Assembly: GCA_001602645.1 (NCBI GenBank) | Contig: LUYE01000021.1 | Span: forward strand, 49,865-113,864 | Reading direction: 5' to 3' | Length of the DNA: 64,000 bases | Source of the DNA: Methanosarcinales archaeon Methan_01 | Lineage (GTDB): Archaea > Halobacteriota > Methanosarcinia > Methanotrichales > Methanotrichaceae | Part shown: piece by piece, positions 8,155-17,010 of the stretch | Position numbering within the stretch: the stretch's first letter is position 1 | How the letters are laid out: each line of letters opens with the position of its first letter | Notes under the pieces: model-generated | The model's input: the letters and a program-made list of their open reading frames with translations, nothing else | The model's database searches: none | Told to the model about the DNA's origin: nothing | Translations under genes and position numbers: made by a program

Positions 8155-8738
8155 TTCGCGATCTTGGAAGGATCGAAGAGCTGGGAATATTCGAAGGGAT
8201 AAACGAGATCATAGCCACGACGGTGAGCGAGGCGGGAGTCCCCAATGCTGCGCCCCTGGGGCTGATCAGGAGGGGCGAGGTCCTATCGGTCCGGCTCTTC
8301 GTTGGAACTCACACCTACGAGAATATAATGTCGGAAAAGAAGTTCGTGGCGAACGTATCCCACGACCCGATCCTCTTCGTCGAGACGGCGCTTGAGGACA
8401 TCTCCGAAGAGAACTTCGTCGAGAGGGACGGGGAGCTGACCCTAAAAGACGCCGAGGCCTGGGCCCTCTTCCGCTGCGAGCCGAACGGCCTGGATATCGC
8501 CCTCCCTGAGGTGGAGTTCGTCAAGGGCGAGGTCCTCTGGAGGGAGTTTAGGGCCGTCAACCGGGGGATCAACCTCGTCGTCGAGGCGGCCGTCGCCGCG
8601 ACCCGCTACGTCGCCCTAAAAAGCGACCTTTACCTCGAGGAGATCTTCAAGATCCGACGGATCGTCAACCGTTGCGGCGGACCCCAGGAGATCGAGGCGA
8701 TGAACCGGCTGGAGGAGCTGATCGAGGGGTTCGGTTGA
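8151..8738 (+). CDS. DUF447 family protein (flavin-reductase-like fold)
   Basis: The 195-residue protein matches the DUF447 family. The N-terminal half (EIIATTVSEAGVPNAAPLG, then GTHTYENI and FVANVSHDP) has the pattern of FMN-binding split-barrel proteins, and the C-terminal half is helical. Function is unproven; family members co-occur with methanopterin genes in methanogens and methylotrophic bacteria. The start codon overlaps the stop of the CitG-like gene (ATGA), so the three genes from 6311 appear to form one translationally coupled unit. RadB follows after 53 bases. Confidence 0.8.
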   Translation: MIRDLGRIEELGIFEGINEIIATTVSEAGVPNAAPLGLIRRGEVLSVRLFVGTHTYENIMSEKKFVANVSHDPILFVETALEDISEENFVERDGELTLKDAEAWALFRCEPNGLDIALPEVEFVKGEVLWREFRAVNRGINLVVEAAVAATRYVALKSDLYLEEIFKIRRIVNRCGGPQEIEAMNRLEELIEGFG

Positions 8739-8791
8739 GCCGGCAAGATAGACGAAGGAATGGGGAATAGAGATAGAGTGATTGGTGAATC

Positions 8792-9457
8792 ATGCAGGAG
8801 AGACTCTCTTCGGGGTGCGAGGGGCTGGACCGGCTCCTCGGCGGGGGTTTTGAGCCTGGGATCATAACCCAGATCTACGGCGAGGCCGGGACCGGGAAGA
8901 CGACGATAATTCTCCAGACCGCGATCGGAGCTGTCTCCAGGGGGCTGAAGGTCATCTTCATCGACACCGAGGGGTTCTCCGTCGAGAGGTTCAGGCAGAT
9001 CGCAGGCGATGGAGCGAAGGAGGTGGGGGCGAAGATCGTCGTCTTCGAGCCGTTGAACCTGGAGCAGCAGCACGCATCCATAAGAGACGCCACCAAGATC
9101 GCAGGAAAGGAGTTTGGCCTTCTGATCCTCGACTCGGCGACCTCTCTATACAGGGCCGCCTTCGAGGGGGAGGACAACAGGCCCGTTCGGAGGGCTCTGG
9201 CGGCCCAGCTCGGGGAGCTGCAGGAGATGGCGAGGAGGCATCGGATCCCGGTGGTAGTGACAAACCAGGTCTACATGGAGATCGAGACCGGAAACCTCAG
9301 GCCCCTCGGCGGTATGGCGATGGACCACGCCACCAAGACCTCCATTTTCTTGGAGAAGAGGGGGGAAGGAAAGAGGATAGCGAGGCTGATGAAGCACCGA
9401 TCGATGGCCGAAGGGTCCACCGCTGAGCTTCAGATCACCGGAAGGGGCGTCGAGTGA
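8792..9457 (+). CDS. radB: DNA repair and recombination protein RadB
   Basis: The 221-residue RecA-fold ATPase matches the short archaeal RadA paralogue RadB. The Walker A motif GEAGTGKTT is at residues 30-38 and the Walker B strand (LLILDSATSLY) is near residue 112. VVVTNQVYMEIE and the C-terminal LGGMAMDHATKT complete the ATPase core. The helix-hairpin-helix N-terminal domain of RadA is absent, as is normal for RadB. It acts in recombination as a mediator of RadA. The ATG follows GGTGAAT, a good ribosome-binding site. The gene ends in a shared terminator region with the convergent propeller gene. Confidence 0.92.
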   Translation: MQERLSSGCEGLDRLLGGGFEPGIITQIYGEAGTGKTTIILQTAIGAVSRGLKVIFIDTEGFSVERFRQIAGDGAKEVGAKIVVFEPLNLEQQHASIRDATKIAGKEFGLLILDSATSLYRAAFEGEDNRPVRRALAAQLGELQEMARRHRIPVVVTNQVYMEIETGNLRPLGGMAMDHATKTSIFLEKRGEGKRIARLMKHRSMAEGSTAELQITGRGVE

Positions 9458-9470
9458 CGGGGCGGAGAGC

Positions 9471-9500
9471 AAAAAAAAGTTGCCTGGAGGGGGCTCCAGG
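9471..9500 (-). terminator. hairpin plus T8 terminator
   Basis: Read on the minus strand, CCTGGAG pairs with CTCCAGG (7 bp, four-base loop) and, after a few bases, is followed by eight T residues. It lies directly after the stop of the secreted propeller gene and also faces radB, so it may stop transcripts from both sides. Confidence 0.55.
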
Positions 9501-9502
9501 GG

Positions 9503-10534
9503 TCAGGGGACGTACCTGAAGACGTAGCCGGCCTCTGACAGCGCGTAGAGCTCTCCCCCAGCGGCGTAGATCCCCTTCAGGGGATTTCTCCATCCCGATG
9601 TATCGATCTTGGTCCAGGACCCTACGGTGTCGTCCAAGGTCCAGAGCTCACCATCCTCTTCTAGCCGGTAGAGGAGGTTGTGAACCCTCGATCCCTCTTT
9701 GTACTGGTCGGCGACGAGGAGCTTCGCGGGGCCGCTCACCTTCTCCCAGACCTCGTCATCAGCAGACCACTGGTAGATCTCCTGGGTGTGATAATCCTGG
9801 GCAAAGATCGCTCCCGTATTGAATCCGCCGCCGAAGACGGCGCTCCAGTCCAGATCTCCAGCCGGCAACTCCTCCCAGCCCATGGGGTTCAGGCTCGTCC
9901 CGGTGTACTTTAGTACCACGCCCACCGTATGACCTCGAGACCGGGACATTCTATCCTCGAGGAGGTACAGCGCCGGGTAAAAGGTCTCGACGCCCACGCC
10001 GACCGGCCCCATTATGTAACCGCTGCCGGCTGCCACATAGTCCACCACACCGCCTCCCCGCTCGGGGGCATCTCCGATCTGGGTCCATTCCCAGGGGGTC
10101 CCTGTATACCTGTAGATCTCCCAGTCGTCCTCCGGATTGGTGGCGTAAAGCTTCCCTCCTCCGCCATAGATGTCACCGGCGGGGCCGCCGACCTGAGTCC
10201 AATCCGTCCCTGTCCCGCTGTACTCGTATACGCCCATCCCCGCCGGATCGAGGCCGTAGACATGGCTGTCAACCCCGCCAACGGCCACAAACTTCTTTCC
10301 GGGGTTTCCCACCTTAGTCCACTCGCCCGTGTTATCAGCGTATCTGTAGATGTCCCCGGTCTCGCTTTGAACCGCAAAGACCCTCACCGTGTACTCGGGA
10401 TCTTCCAGGGAGGATATTCTGCTGTTCAAAACGACGGCGTCTACCTTCTCGTCCCAGAGCTTCTCCCAATCTGCCGAGGCGGACCCGAAGAGGAGGAGGA
10501 TCCCCAGCAGGGATAAAGTCAGCAATTTTTTCAT
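9503..10534 (-). CDS. exported tectonin-like beta-propeller protein
   Basis: The 343-residue protein begins with a signal peptide (MKKLL, hydrophobic stretch, then ASAD). The rest consists of five or more repeats of about 40-50 residues of the type DWTQVGGPAGDIYGGGGKLYA, ending in strands like YRYTG and VYEYSG. This is the tectonin/tachylectin type of beta-propeller, a fold used for carbohydrate or surface binding. The ATG at 10534 is preferred over the one at 10549: AGAGG precedes it and a TATA box (CTAATATAG, 10557-10565) is centred about 27 bases upstream. No enzyme motif is seen. It may be a cell-surface or sheath protein. Confidence 0.6.
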   Translation of the reverse strand: MKKLLTLSLLGILLLFGSASADWEKLWDEKVDAVVLNSRISSLEDPEYTVRVFAVQSETGDIYRYADNTGEWTKVGNPGKKFVAVGGVDSHVYGLDPAGMGVYEYSGTGTDWTQVGGPAGDIYGGGGKLYATNPEDDWEIYRYTGTPWEWTQIGDAPERGGGVVDYVAAGSGYIMGPVGVGVETFYPALYLLEDRMSRSRGHTVGVVLKYTGTSLNPMGWEELPAGDLDWSAVFGGGFNTGAIFAQDYHTQEIYQWSADDEVWEKVSGPAKLLVADQYKEGSRVHNLLYRLEEDGELWTLDDTVGSWTKIDTSGWRNPLKGIYAAGGELYALSEAGYVFRYVP

Positions 10535-10698
10535 GAGCCTCTTTCGCATCGGATTCTATATTAGGATATCTGTTTTCCGGCATTTACACCATCATGGGGG
10601 ATTGGAGAGATCCCATTCTTTAAAAAGATCTAAATAGCGTACCTGTATCGAGTGCCCAAAGGAAATTCCGCCACATATCCTTCGATCGAGAGGTAGAT

Positions 10699-11184
10699 AT
10701 GGGAGATCGGCCTTCACCGAATCGACTCCGATCAACCATCCCTTCTGAGATCCAGGAGGCGATCGCCTTGCCGATAGTCGAAGACCCCGAGAGGCTGAGA
10801 TCGATCCTCAAGAGAAGCAGAACCGTCGCCGTCGTCGGCATATCCCCCGACGAGAGCAGGCCGAGCCACTTCGTATCGGAGGTGGTGAAGAGCTACGGCT
10901 TCAAGATATACCTAATAAACCCGGAGCATCAGGGGGAGGAGATCCTAGGTGAGAAGGTCCTCGCCTCCCTCGGGGACGTTCCTGAGAAGATCGACATCAT
11001 CGACGTCTTCAGAAGGCCCGAGGCGGTCTATCGCCTCGCCGAGGAGGCCCGAGAGAAGGGATTTGGGACCTTCTGGCTCCAGCCCGGGACCGAGAACGAG
11101 GGGGTGATCAAGGCCCTCGACCGGGAGGGGAGGACGGTCGTCCCGGGGATCTGCATCAAGACCTGCTGCCAGCTTCTGCTCTGA
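10699..11184 (+). CDS. CoA-binding domain protein (YccU type)
   Basis: The 161-residue protein has a single CoA-binding Rossmann domain like that of the succinyl-CoA synthetase alpha subunit. Typical elements are VAVVGISPDESRPSHFV near residue 43, LINPEHQGEEILGEKV, IDIIDVFRRPEAV and a closing GICIKTCCQ. Stand-alone members of this family are common in archaea and their role is unknown. The active-site phosphohistidine domain of succinyl-CoA synthetase is missing. The ATG is preceded by GAGGT. The gene is divergent from the propeller gene; CTTTAAAAAG and TCTAAATAG around 10620-10635 are possible promoter elements. Confidence 0.8.
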   Translation: MGDRPSPNRLRSTIPSEIQEAIALPIVEDPERLRSILKRSRTVAVVGISPDESRPSHFVSEVVKSYGFKIYLINPEHQGEEILGEKVLASLGDVPEKIDIIDVFRRPEAVYRLAEEAREKGFGTFWLQPGTENEGVIKALDREGRTVVPGICIKTCCQLLL

Positions 11185-11225
11185 GGGAACCCCAGGGAAG
11201 TTGTGAGGGTGGAGGGCTAAGCCGG

Positions 11226-13400
11226 TCAGAAGTTGACCTCCACGACCCTCCCAAGGGCGACGTCCTCCTCTCTCACCTCGACCTTCCTCGGTTCTCCGCC
11301 AGCGAAATCATCCATCGGTCCCACCAGGTAGGGTCCAATGGAATGAGCATCGACCTCTTCATCCGTCGAGTAGGGGACGGTGATCTCGTACCTGCCGCCC
11401 GCCGGCATCGCCCTGTTGAAGTAGACGAACCTCCTCCCCCGGTTTGAGGTCATCTCTAGGGCCGCGACCATCGGCTTCTCATAGGGAGTCGTCCCCGAGA
11501 TCTTCGCCCCGGCGACCCTCTCGAAGATCTTCACCTCGGCGGCGGGATCCCACTCTCCCGGGGATGGGCCCGACTCGTAGACGAGACGGAAGCTGCCCAG
11601 CTCCGAGCCGTCCCGGAGGTGGAGGCGCGATAGGATCGTCTCCATAAATTTGCCGGTATGGCGGAAGGAGGTCCCCGGCTCGGAGGATATGGAGACGTAG
11701 CTTCCGGGGTCCCCGTCGATCCAGCGTACCATCGCCGGGAGCTTTCCATAGACCATCTTCCCGTCGGTGATGACGTATCGGACGCCCCTAAGATCAGCTA
11801 TCGCCAGGGCATCTTCCTCGTCCTCCGCCAGGAAAAACAGGGCGGAATCCGTCGCTCCTGCCTGGAAGTTGTTGGCTACGACAGGCCTCCTCGATCTGTA
11901 CAGGATCCAGTTTCCGTAATCCCACCAGCTGATGATGGAGTAGCCCCCCGCCTCGACGGGCCGCTTGAACCCCTCCGTCGCCGGCGTATTCTCTGCCGCC
12001 CAATCGAGGGCCTCGATCCACGCCCCTTTTGCCTCTGGCTCGCCTCCTGCAACCTCCAGCACCCCTATGGCGTTGGGCAAGAGGAGGATCGTGAGGAGGG
12101 CGACGGAGGCGGCCTTGGAGGCTGCGAATCCCCACCTCTCCGAGGCGCGGATCCGGTCGGCACCCCAGAAGAAGAGGAGGGCGATGGAGATCGACCCCGC
12201 GAAGGAGGTGATGTAGAGAAAACGGGCCTGGAAGATCGTCAGGGCCAGGGAGAAGGCCGCCCAGACCACCAAGAGGACCCGATCCCTGGAAAGGCGGGAG
12301 CGGAGAGTCTCAAGGATCATCACGCCGAGGCCGAGGAGGATGAAGGCCAGGCCCAGGGCTGGCAGGGAGACAGGATCGAGGAGCCGGTATATCGGAACCG
12401 CCTCGAGGATCCTATCCTCCCCAAGCCCACCCCAAAAGAAGTAACGGACCCCCTCCGATAGGAGGGTGCTGATGCCTCCGGCCTTCCCTGAGGTGTCGAT
12501 CAGGGGGAGGGCGATGGCCCCCAGGATCGCGACGGCAGGGAAGAAAGCGAGCCATGGAAGCCCCTCCCTTCGAAAGAGGCGCGATACGAGGAGGAGGGCC
12601 GCCAGGGCCGCAAGCCCCCCCAGGGACCCGAAGAAGGAGGGGGAGAGCCAGGCCTCCTCCCTGAAGGGGAGGAAGAGGAGGAAGGCGACCCCGAAGGCAG
12701 CCATCAGCGGGACGATGGCTTCCCGGCCGTCTGCCCCATCCCGGAGGTCGAGGGCGACCTGAACCGTCGCGTATATGAGGATTCCGATCATGTATATCGG
12801 AGCCCCCAGCCAGGAATAGCCGACGGCGGCGAGGACGACCCCAGCGGCCGCCCCAAACCAGAGCCTCCGGTCCCGGTCGGTCAGGGCGGAGGAGAGGAGG
12901 AGGATCGCCACCAGGATGAGGAGGGCCTCCAGGGCGTCGTGGTCGACGAACCCGAAATGGGTCCTTGCCATCTGCTTCGGATCGATCGCCAGGACGAGGG
13001 CGGAGAGGGTCGCCACCCTCGACCCGAAGAGCCTCCTAGCCAGGAGGTATACGACTAGGACCGACGCCGACCCGAGGACCGGCGCTGCCAGGGCTCCCGC
13101 CATCTCGATGGAAAGGCCGAATAGAAGGGAGGCTCCGGCGACGACCTGGTCGAAGAGGGGGGGCCAGGTGATGGGAAGGCCCCAGGGGTGATCGAGGTAC
13201 GAGTCGAACCAGAGGGTGGAGGGGAAGTTCTCGGCGGTGAAGAGGATCCGCCTCATGTGATAGAAGGAGTCGTATCCGTAAAAGATCACCTCCCCGTCTA
13301 CGATCCCGTTTCTCGCGGGATAGAGGCGGAGGAGGAGGGCCAGGAGGAAGGGACCGATAGCTGCAATGCCCTCGTGCGGAACCCTTTCATCCGATAGCAT
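11226..13400 (-). CDS. aglB: oligosaccharyltransferase AglB (STT3 family)
   Basis: The 724-residue protein has about 12-13 membrane segments over the first 430 residues and a soluble C-terminal domain, the layout of the archaeal N-glycosylation transferase. The catalytic loop residues are visible in GYDSFYHMRR and HFGFVDHDAL. The family signature WWDYGNW lies at about residues 491-497 and is followed by VVANNFQ. The enzyme moves a lipid-linked glycan onto Asn in N-X-S/T sequons of exported proteins at the outer face of the membrane. Likely clients in this window are the exported proteins at 9503, 23196 and 30366. The gene stands alone. Confidence 0.92.
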   Translation of the reverse strand: MLSDERVPHEGIAAIGPFLLALLLRLYPARNGIVDGEVIFYGYDSFYHMRRILFTAENFPSTLWFDSYLDHPWGLPITWPPLFDQVVAGASLLFGLSIEMAGALAAPVLGSASVLVVYLLARRLFGSRVATLSALVLAIDPKQMARTHFGFVDHDALEALLILVAILLLSSALTDRDRRLWFGAAAGVVLAAVGYSWLGAPIYMIGILIYATVQVALDLRDGADGREAIVPLMAAFGVAFLLFLPFREEAWLSPSFFGSLGGLAALAALLLVSRLFRREGLPWLAFFPAVAILGAIALPLIDTSGKAGGISTLLSEGVRYFFWGGLGEDRILEAVPIYRLLDPVSLPALGLAFILLGLGVMILETLRSRLSRDRVLLVVWAAFSLALTIFQARFLYITSFAGSISIALLFFWGADRIRASERWGFAASKAASVALLTILLLPNAIGVLEVAGGEPEAKGAWIEALDWAAENTPATEGFKRPVEAGGYSIISWWDYGNWILYRSRRPVVANNFQAGATDSALFFLAEDEEDALAIADLRGVRYVITDGKMVYGKLPAMVRWIDGDPGSYVSISSEPGTSFRHTGKFMETILSRLHLRDGSELGSFRLVYESGPSPGEWDPAAEVKIFERVAGAKISGTTPYEKPMVAALEMTSNRGRRFVYFNRAMPAGGRYEITVPYSTDEEVDAHSIGPYLVGPMDDFAGGEPRKVEVREEDVALGRVVEVNF

Positions 13401-13605
13401 GGACCTCCCGCCGACCTATGTATCCTGCAGACCACATCAAGGATGGCCTCCCCTTCAGCTCTTCTTGCCCAGGCGGATCGTCGCCAACTCCACCATTGGC
13501 CATGGGCTGAAGGATCTAAATCGTCAAAGTTTTATTTATATTATATTTTAAATCAGGAACCAACCCGTTTTGAGATCCACCACCAGATCTTCGGCGGAGA
13601 GGAAT

Positions 13606-13643
13606 ATTAGGTCTTTCCTCATCCATTAGGTCTTTCCTCATCC
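13606..13643. repeat. perfect tandem direct repeat, 2 x 19 bp
   Basis: The 19-base unit ATTAGGTCTTTCCTCATCC occurs twice head to tail, in the spacer before serB and just upstream of a TATA-like AAAGTATTTA at about 13662-13671. It could be a regulator binding site or a recent slippage duplication. Confidence 0.7.
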
Positions 13644-13701
13644 GCCGACGTCAGGGCTGAAAAAGTATTTAGGCTGGGATGGCGTCCCCCCCTCGATCAG
13701 C

Positions 13702-14922
13702 TTGGAAGAAGAGATGGAATCGAAGAGAGAAGAGGCCACCGACTTCGACCTCTGGGTCATCTCGGTCCTGGGCAAGGACAGGCCGGGCATAATTCGCGAC
13801 ATCCTGGAGGTTCCGGCGAAGATGATGGTGAACATCGTCGATCTGGACCAGAGGATCCTCCAGGGGATCTTCGTCATGTCGATGGTGGCGGACCTGGGGA
13901 AGGCCACCGCCACCCCGCATCAGCTGGAGGCCCGCCTTCAGAAGCGGGCCGACGATCTGGGGGTGGAAGTAAGCGTCCTCCCCCTCGACCAGTACAGAGG
14001 GAGGAGGCGGGGAGGAAAGAACCTCCAGGTGGTGACGATCCTCGCGAGGGACAGGGTGGGGATCATCTACGACGTCGCAAGCCTTGCGGCCGAGAGGGGG
14101 ATCAACATCGAGAGGGCTCAGGTGACGGCGCGCGGCGAACTGATATCGATCGAGTTCGTGATGGACTTTGGGGACGTCGACGTCCGGGAGCAGCGAGAGG
14201 AGCTGAAGGCCGAGTGCGAGAAGCTCGGCCTCGACGTCGTCGTCCAAGACCTGGACAAGTCCGCCAAGGAGAAGCGGCTGATCGTATTTGACATGGACTC
14301 GACGATAGTAGACTTCGAGACGATAAACCAGATCGCCCAGGCGGTGGGGGTCGATCGGGAGGTGGAGGAGATCACAAAACGGGCGATGAACGGAGAGCTG
14401 GACTTCGTCGAAGCCCTCAGGAGCCGGGTCCGCCTCCTCCGGGGGACCCCCGTCGAGGCCCTGGAGGAGATAGCAGAGAACATCCAGCTCACCCCGGGCT
14501 CCGAAGAGCTGATCCACCACCTCAAGGAGGTGGGTTACAAGACTGCCCTGATAAGCGGCGGCTTCACCTACTTCACCGACATCCTCAAGAAGCGCCTCGG
14601 CTTCGACTACACCTTCGCCAACGTCCTGGAGATCGAGGGAGGCGTCCTCACCGGCGAGATCGAGGGGGATATCATCGACGCCACAGCCAAGGGGAAGATC
14701 GTCAACGACCTGGCCGGGCTCGAGGGGATCAGCCCCGACAACATAGTCGCCGTAGGGGACGGCGCGAACGACTGCCTCATGATCCAGAACGCCGGCCTCG
14801 GCGTAGCCTTCAACGCCAAGGAGATCCTGAAGAAGGTCTCCGACGGCAGCCTCTCCAAGGAGAACCTCATAGGCCTCCTGAATGTCCTGGGGCTGGCGGA
14901 GAAGGGGGCGGAGCTCCTATAG
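13702..14922 (+). CDS. serB: phosphoserine phosphatase with two ACT domains
   Basis: The 406-residue protein starts with two ACT-type regulatory domains (LWVISVLGKDRPGIIRDIL and VVTILARDRVGIIYDVA). A HAD phosphatase follows: the nucleophile motif DMDSTIVD begins near residue 197, SGGFTYF is the second motif, and GDGANDCLM the metal-binding motif. It carries out the last step of serine synthesis, and the ACT domains probably bind serine or another amino acid. The start is a TTG at 13702; an ATG at 13714 gives a product four residues shorter and is equally possible. The gene is monocistronic. Confidence 0.9.
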   Translation: MEEEMESKREEATDFDLWVISVLGKDRPGIIRDILEVPAKMMVNIVDLDQRILQGIFVMSMVADLGKATATPHQLEARLQKRADDLGVEVSVLPLDQYRGRRRGGKNLQVVTILARDRVGIIYDVASLAAERGINIERAQVTARGELISIEFVMDFGDVDVREQREELKAECEKLGLDVVVQDLDKSAKEKRLIVFDMDSTIVDFETINQIAQAVGVDREVEEITKRAMNGELDFVEALRSRVRLLRGTPVEALEEIAENIQLTPGSEELIHHLKEVGYKTALISGGFTYFTDILKKRLGFDYTFANVLEIEGGVLTGEIEGDIIDATAKGKIVNDLAGLEGISPDNIVAVGDGANDCLMIQNAGLGVAFNAKEILKKVSDGSLSKENLIGLLNVLGLAEKGAELL

Positions 14923-15113
14923 GCCTCGGGACGCCGAGGGAGATCTAGGGCTCCGGGCTCGCCATCGTCCGCCTCCCGAGCTTCTCTCGAGGGGGCCACC
15001 CCGTCCCAGCGCCATGGCGTTGGCGAGGCCCGGGCCAGAGAGGCAATAGGTCCCTACCCGATATCGTTTAGCTCAGAATGGGCGGATTGTGTGGCCGCCA
15101 GATCCGGAAAAAG

Positions 15114-15122
15114 CATTTATAC
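15114..15122 (+). promoter_or_regulatory. TATA box of the S19e-FtsY operon
   Basis: CATTTATAC lies about 68 bases before the S19e start in a spacer without other signals, so the leader would be about 35-40 bases. No other strong TATA box is seen before ftsY. Confidence 0.45.
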
Positions 15123-15181
15123 TTGACGGATTTTAAGGACTCTGGTTTGATGATTATCTCGTAATCGGAGGAATGAATGAT

Positions 15182-15631
15182 TTGACGACTGTTTATGACG
15201 TGCCTCCCAACCATCTGATAGATGCTGTGGCAGAAGAGCTGAAGACCAGCGGGAAGATCGAGCTGCCAGAGTGGGCGGCTTACGTGAAGACCGGAGTGAA
15301 CAAGGAGATGCCGCCCGTCAACCCCGACTGGTGGTACGTGCGGTGCGCGTCGGTCCTCCGCCGGATCTATATCGATGGGCCCGTCGGCGTATCGAGGCTG
15401 CGGTCCTACTACGGAGGAAAGCACCGGAGAAAGACCGTCACCGGGAGCTTCGCCAAGGGGAGCGGCTCCGTCGTCAGAGAGGCCCTCCAGCAGCTGGAGA
15501 GGGCGGGGTACGTGAAGAAGATGAAGGCGGGAAGGCAGCTCACCCCGGCAGGCCAGTCCTTCATGGACAACTTATCACACCAGGTCAAACTAGAGGTACA
15601 GAAGTCGATCCCGGAGCTGGAGAGGTACTGA
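15182..15631 (+). CDS. rps19e: ribosomal protein S19e
   Basis: The 149-residue protein is the archaeal/eukaryotic small-subunit protein S19e, a winged-helix protein that helps 40S/30S head maturation. Family blocks are clear: TTVYDVPPNHLI, PEWAAYVKTGVNKE, WWYVRCASVLRRIYI, GVSRLRSYYGGKHRR and the C-terminal LTPAGQSFMD. The TTG at 15182 was chosen because the family begins with TTVYDVP and GGAGGA sits ten bases before it; the ATG at 15173 is only one base from that site. It is the first gene of the long translation operon. Confidence 0.93.
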   Translation: MTTVYDVPPNHLIDAVAEELKTSGKIELPEWAAYVKTGVNKEMPPVNPDWWYVRCASVLRRIYIDGPVGVSRLRSYYGGKHRRKTVTGSFAKGSGSVVREALQQLERAGYVKKMKAGRQLTPAGQSFMDNLSHQVKLEVQKSIPELERY

Positions 15632-15634
15632 TTC

Positions 15635-15988
15635 ATGGATATGGATGATGAGCTTGCAGAGCTGAAGCGCAAGAGGATAGAGGAGCTCCAGAGGCAGCAG
15701 GCCGATTCGCAGATGTACGCCGCCCAGCGGGCCCAGCAGGAGCAGATGCAGCAGGAGATGGAGGCCCGGAAGCAGGCGATCCTGAGGACGATCCTCACCC
15801 CCGAGGCGAGGGAGAGGCTCAGCAGCATAAGGATGGCCCGCCCGGAGTTTGCATCCCAGATCGAATCCCAGCTGGTGGTCCTGGCCCAGAGCGGCCGGCT
15901 CCAGAGCGCCATAACAGACGAGCAGCTCAAAGCCATACTCAAACAGATACAGCCGAAGAAGAGGGAGATCAACATCACCAGGCGATGA
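15635..15988 (+). CDS. PDCD5-family DNA-binding protein
   Basis: The 117-residue protein matches the archaeal PDCD5/TFAR19 family: a charged N-terminal helix rich in Gln, Lys and Arg ([17 protein letters not shown]), a three-helix core with [17 protein letters not shown], and the C-terminal basic IQPKKREI segment. The family binds nucleic acid and is found next to S19e in many archaea; a ribosome-related role is inferred from this context. It starts three bases after the S19e stop and overlaps the PP-loop gene by four bases. Confidence 0.9.
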   Translation: MDMDDELAELKRKRIEELQRQQADSQMYAAQRAQQEQMQQEMEARKQAILRTILTPEARERLSSIRMARPEFASQIESQLVVLAQSGRLQSAITDEQLKAILKQIQPKKREINITRR

Positions 15989-16581
15989 GGGTCGCAGTAC
16001 TCTTCAGCGGCGGCAAGGACAGCGCCTTAGCCTCGATTCTTCTGGAACCGTTCTTTGATGTGGAGCTGGCAACCTTCGCCTTCCGACGCCACGATACCGA
16101 CTCGGCGGCGAGGGAGGCGGCAAAGGCCCTCGGCCTCCCCTCCAGAACGATCATCTTCGAAGACGAGGTTCTCGAGGAGGCGATCGGCCTTCTCGTGGCG
16201 ACCGGATATCCGAGGGATGGCCTCAACCGCCTCCACCGGGAGGCCCTCGAGGTCCTATCAAAGGGCTGGAAGTTTCTGGCCGACGGGACTAAGAGAGAAG
16301 ATCGAGTTCCGATGATGACCCCGGACGGGGTCCGGAGCTTGGAGGACAGGCGAAAGGTCCATTACATAAGGCCCCTCGCCGGATACGGGTCCAAGACCAT
16401 CAACCACCTGGCAGAGAGCTACATGGAGTTTGTGACCCTCGAAAGCAGCCTTCGCCCCGCCTCGGACTTCGAGGTGGGGCTGAGGATGGAGCTGGAGGAG
16501 CGGCGCGGGCGGGATGCCGTAGCCAGGATATTTCCTGCCAACCACACGCATACCAGGGTTATCAGGAGGAAGCGGATTTGA
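15985..16581 (+). CDS. PP-loop ATPase of the ribosomal-operon type
   Basis: The 198-residue protein has an N-type ATP pyrophosphatase loop SGGKDS at residues 8-13. It continues as an adenine-nucleotide alpha hydrolase fold, with [14 protein letters not shown] and [14 protein letters not shown] as conserved blocks. Relatives modify tRNA or activate acids by adenylation; the exact substrate is not known. Its fixed place between PDCD5 and L39e in archaea suggests a tRNA or ribosome modification job. It overlaps PDCD5 by four bases and L39e by four bases. Confidence 0.75.
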   Translation: MRVAVLFSGGKDSALASILLEPFFDVELATFAFRRHDTDSAAREAAKALGLPSRTIIFEDEVLEEAIGLLVATGYPRDGLNRLHREALEVLSKGWKFLADGTKREDRVPMMTPDGVRSLEDRRKVHYIRPLAGYGSKTINHLAESYMEFVTLESSLRPASDFEVGLRMELEERRGRDAVARIFPANHTHTRVIRRKRI

Positions 16582-16727
16582 GCAAGAGAACCAAGGGCAA
16601 GAAGATCAGACACGCCAAGGCCTTCGGCCAGAACAGGCGGGTTCCAGGCTGGGTGATCATAAAGACGATGCGCAAAGTGGTGAGCCACCCCAAGAGACGC
16701 CACTGGAGACGGAGCACCATAGAGTGA
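16578..16727 (+). CDS. rpl39e: ribosomal protein L39e
   Basis: This 49-residue, strongly basic protein starts [14 protein letters not shown] and contains [13 protein letters not shown] and the closing [10 protein letters not shown], the hallmarks of L39e, which lines the peptide exit tunnel. The start is a TTG at 16578 inside the last codons of the PP-loop gene, and AGGAGG lies twelve bases upstream. The gene is short and easily missed. Confidence 0.93.
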   Translation: MSKRTKGKKIRHAKAFGQNRRVPGWVIIKTMRKVVSHPKRRHWRRSTIE

Positions 16728-16737
16728 GGGACTAATC

Positions 16738-17010
16738 ATGGCGGAGACAGAGAGGGTTTATACCATTCCTTTGAGGGAAGTGAAGAAGGCTCCGAGATGG
16801 AAGAGGAGCAAGAGGGCGGTCTACGAGGTCCGAAAGTACCTCGCAAGACACATGAAGACCTCCATTGAGGACGTAAAGATCTCTCGCGACCTAAACGAGG
16901 CGATCTGGGCGAAAGGCTCGGAGAAGCCGCCGGCGAGGGTGAGAGTGAAGGCGGCAAAGTTCGACGACGGCGGGGTTGAGGCTGAATTTGCAGGCGAACG
17001 GGTCCGATAG
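16738..17010 (+). CDS. rpl31e: ribosomal protein L31e
   Basis: The 90-residue protein has the L31e family pattern: RVYTIPLREVKKAPRWKRS, AVYEVRKYLARHMK and the RVRVKAAKF strand. It sits near the exit tunnel of the large subunit. It begins ten bases after L39e, and its 3' end overlaps the likely start of aIF6 by 35 bases. Confidence 0.93.
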   Translation: MAETERVYTIPLREVKKAPRWKRSKRAVYEVRKYLARHMKTSIEDVKISRDLNEAIWAKGSEKPPARVRVKAAKFDDGGVEAEFAGERVR

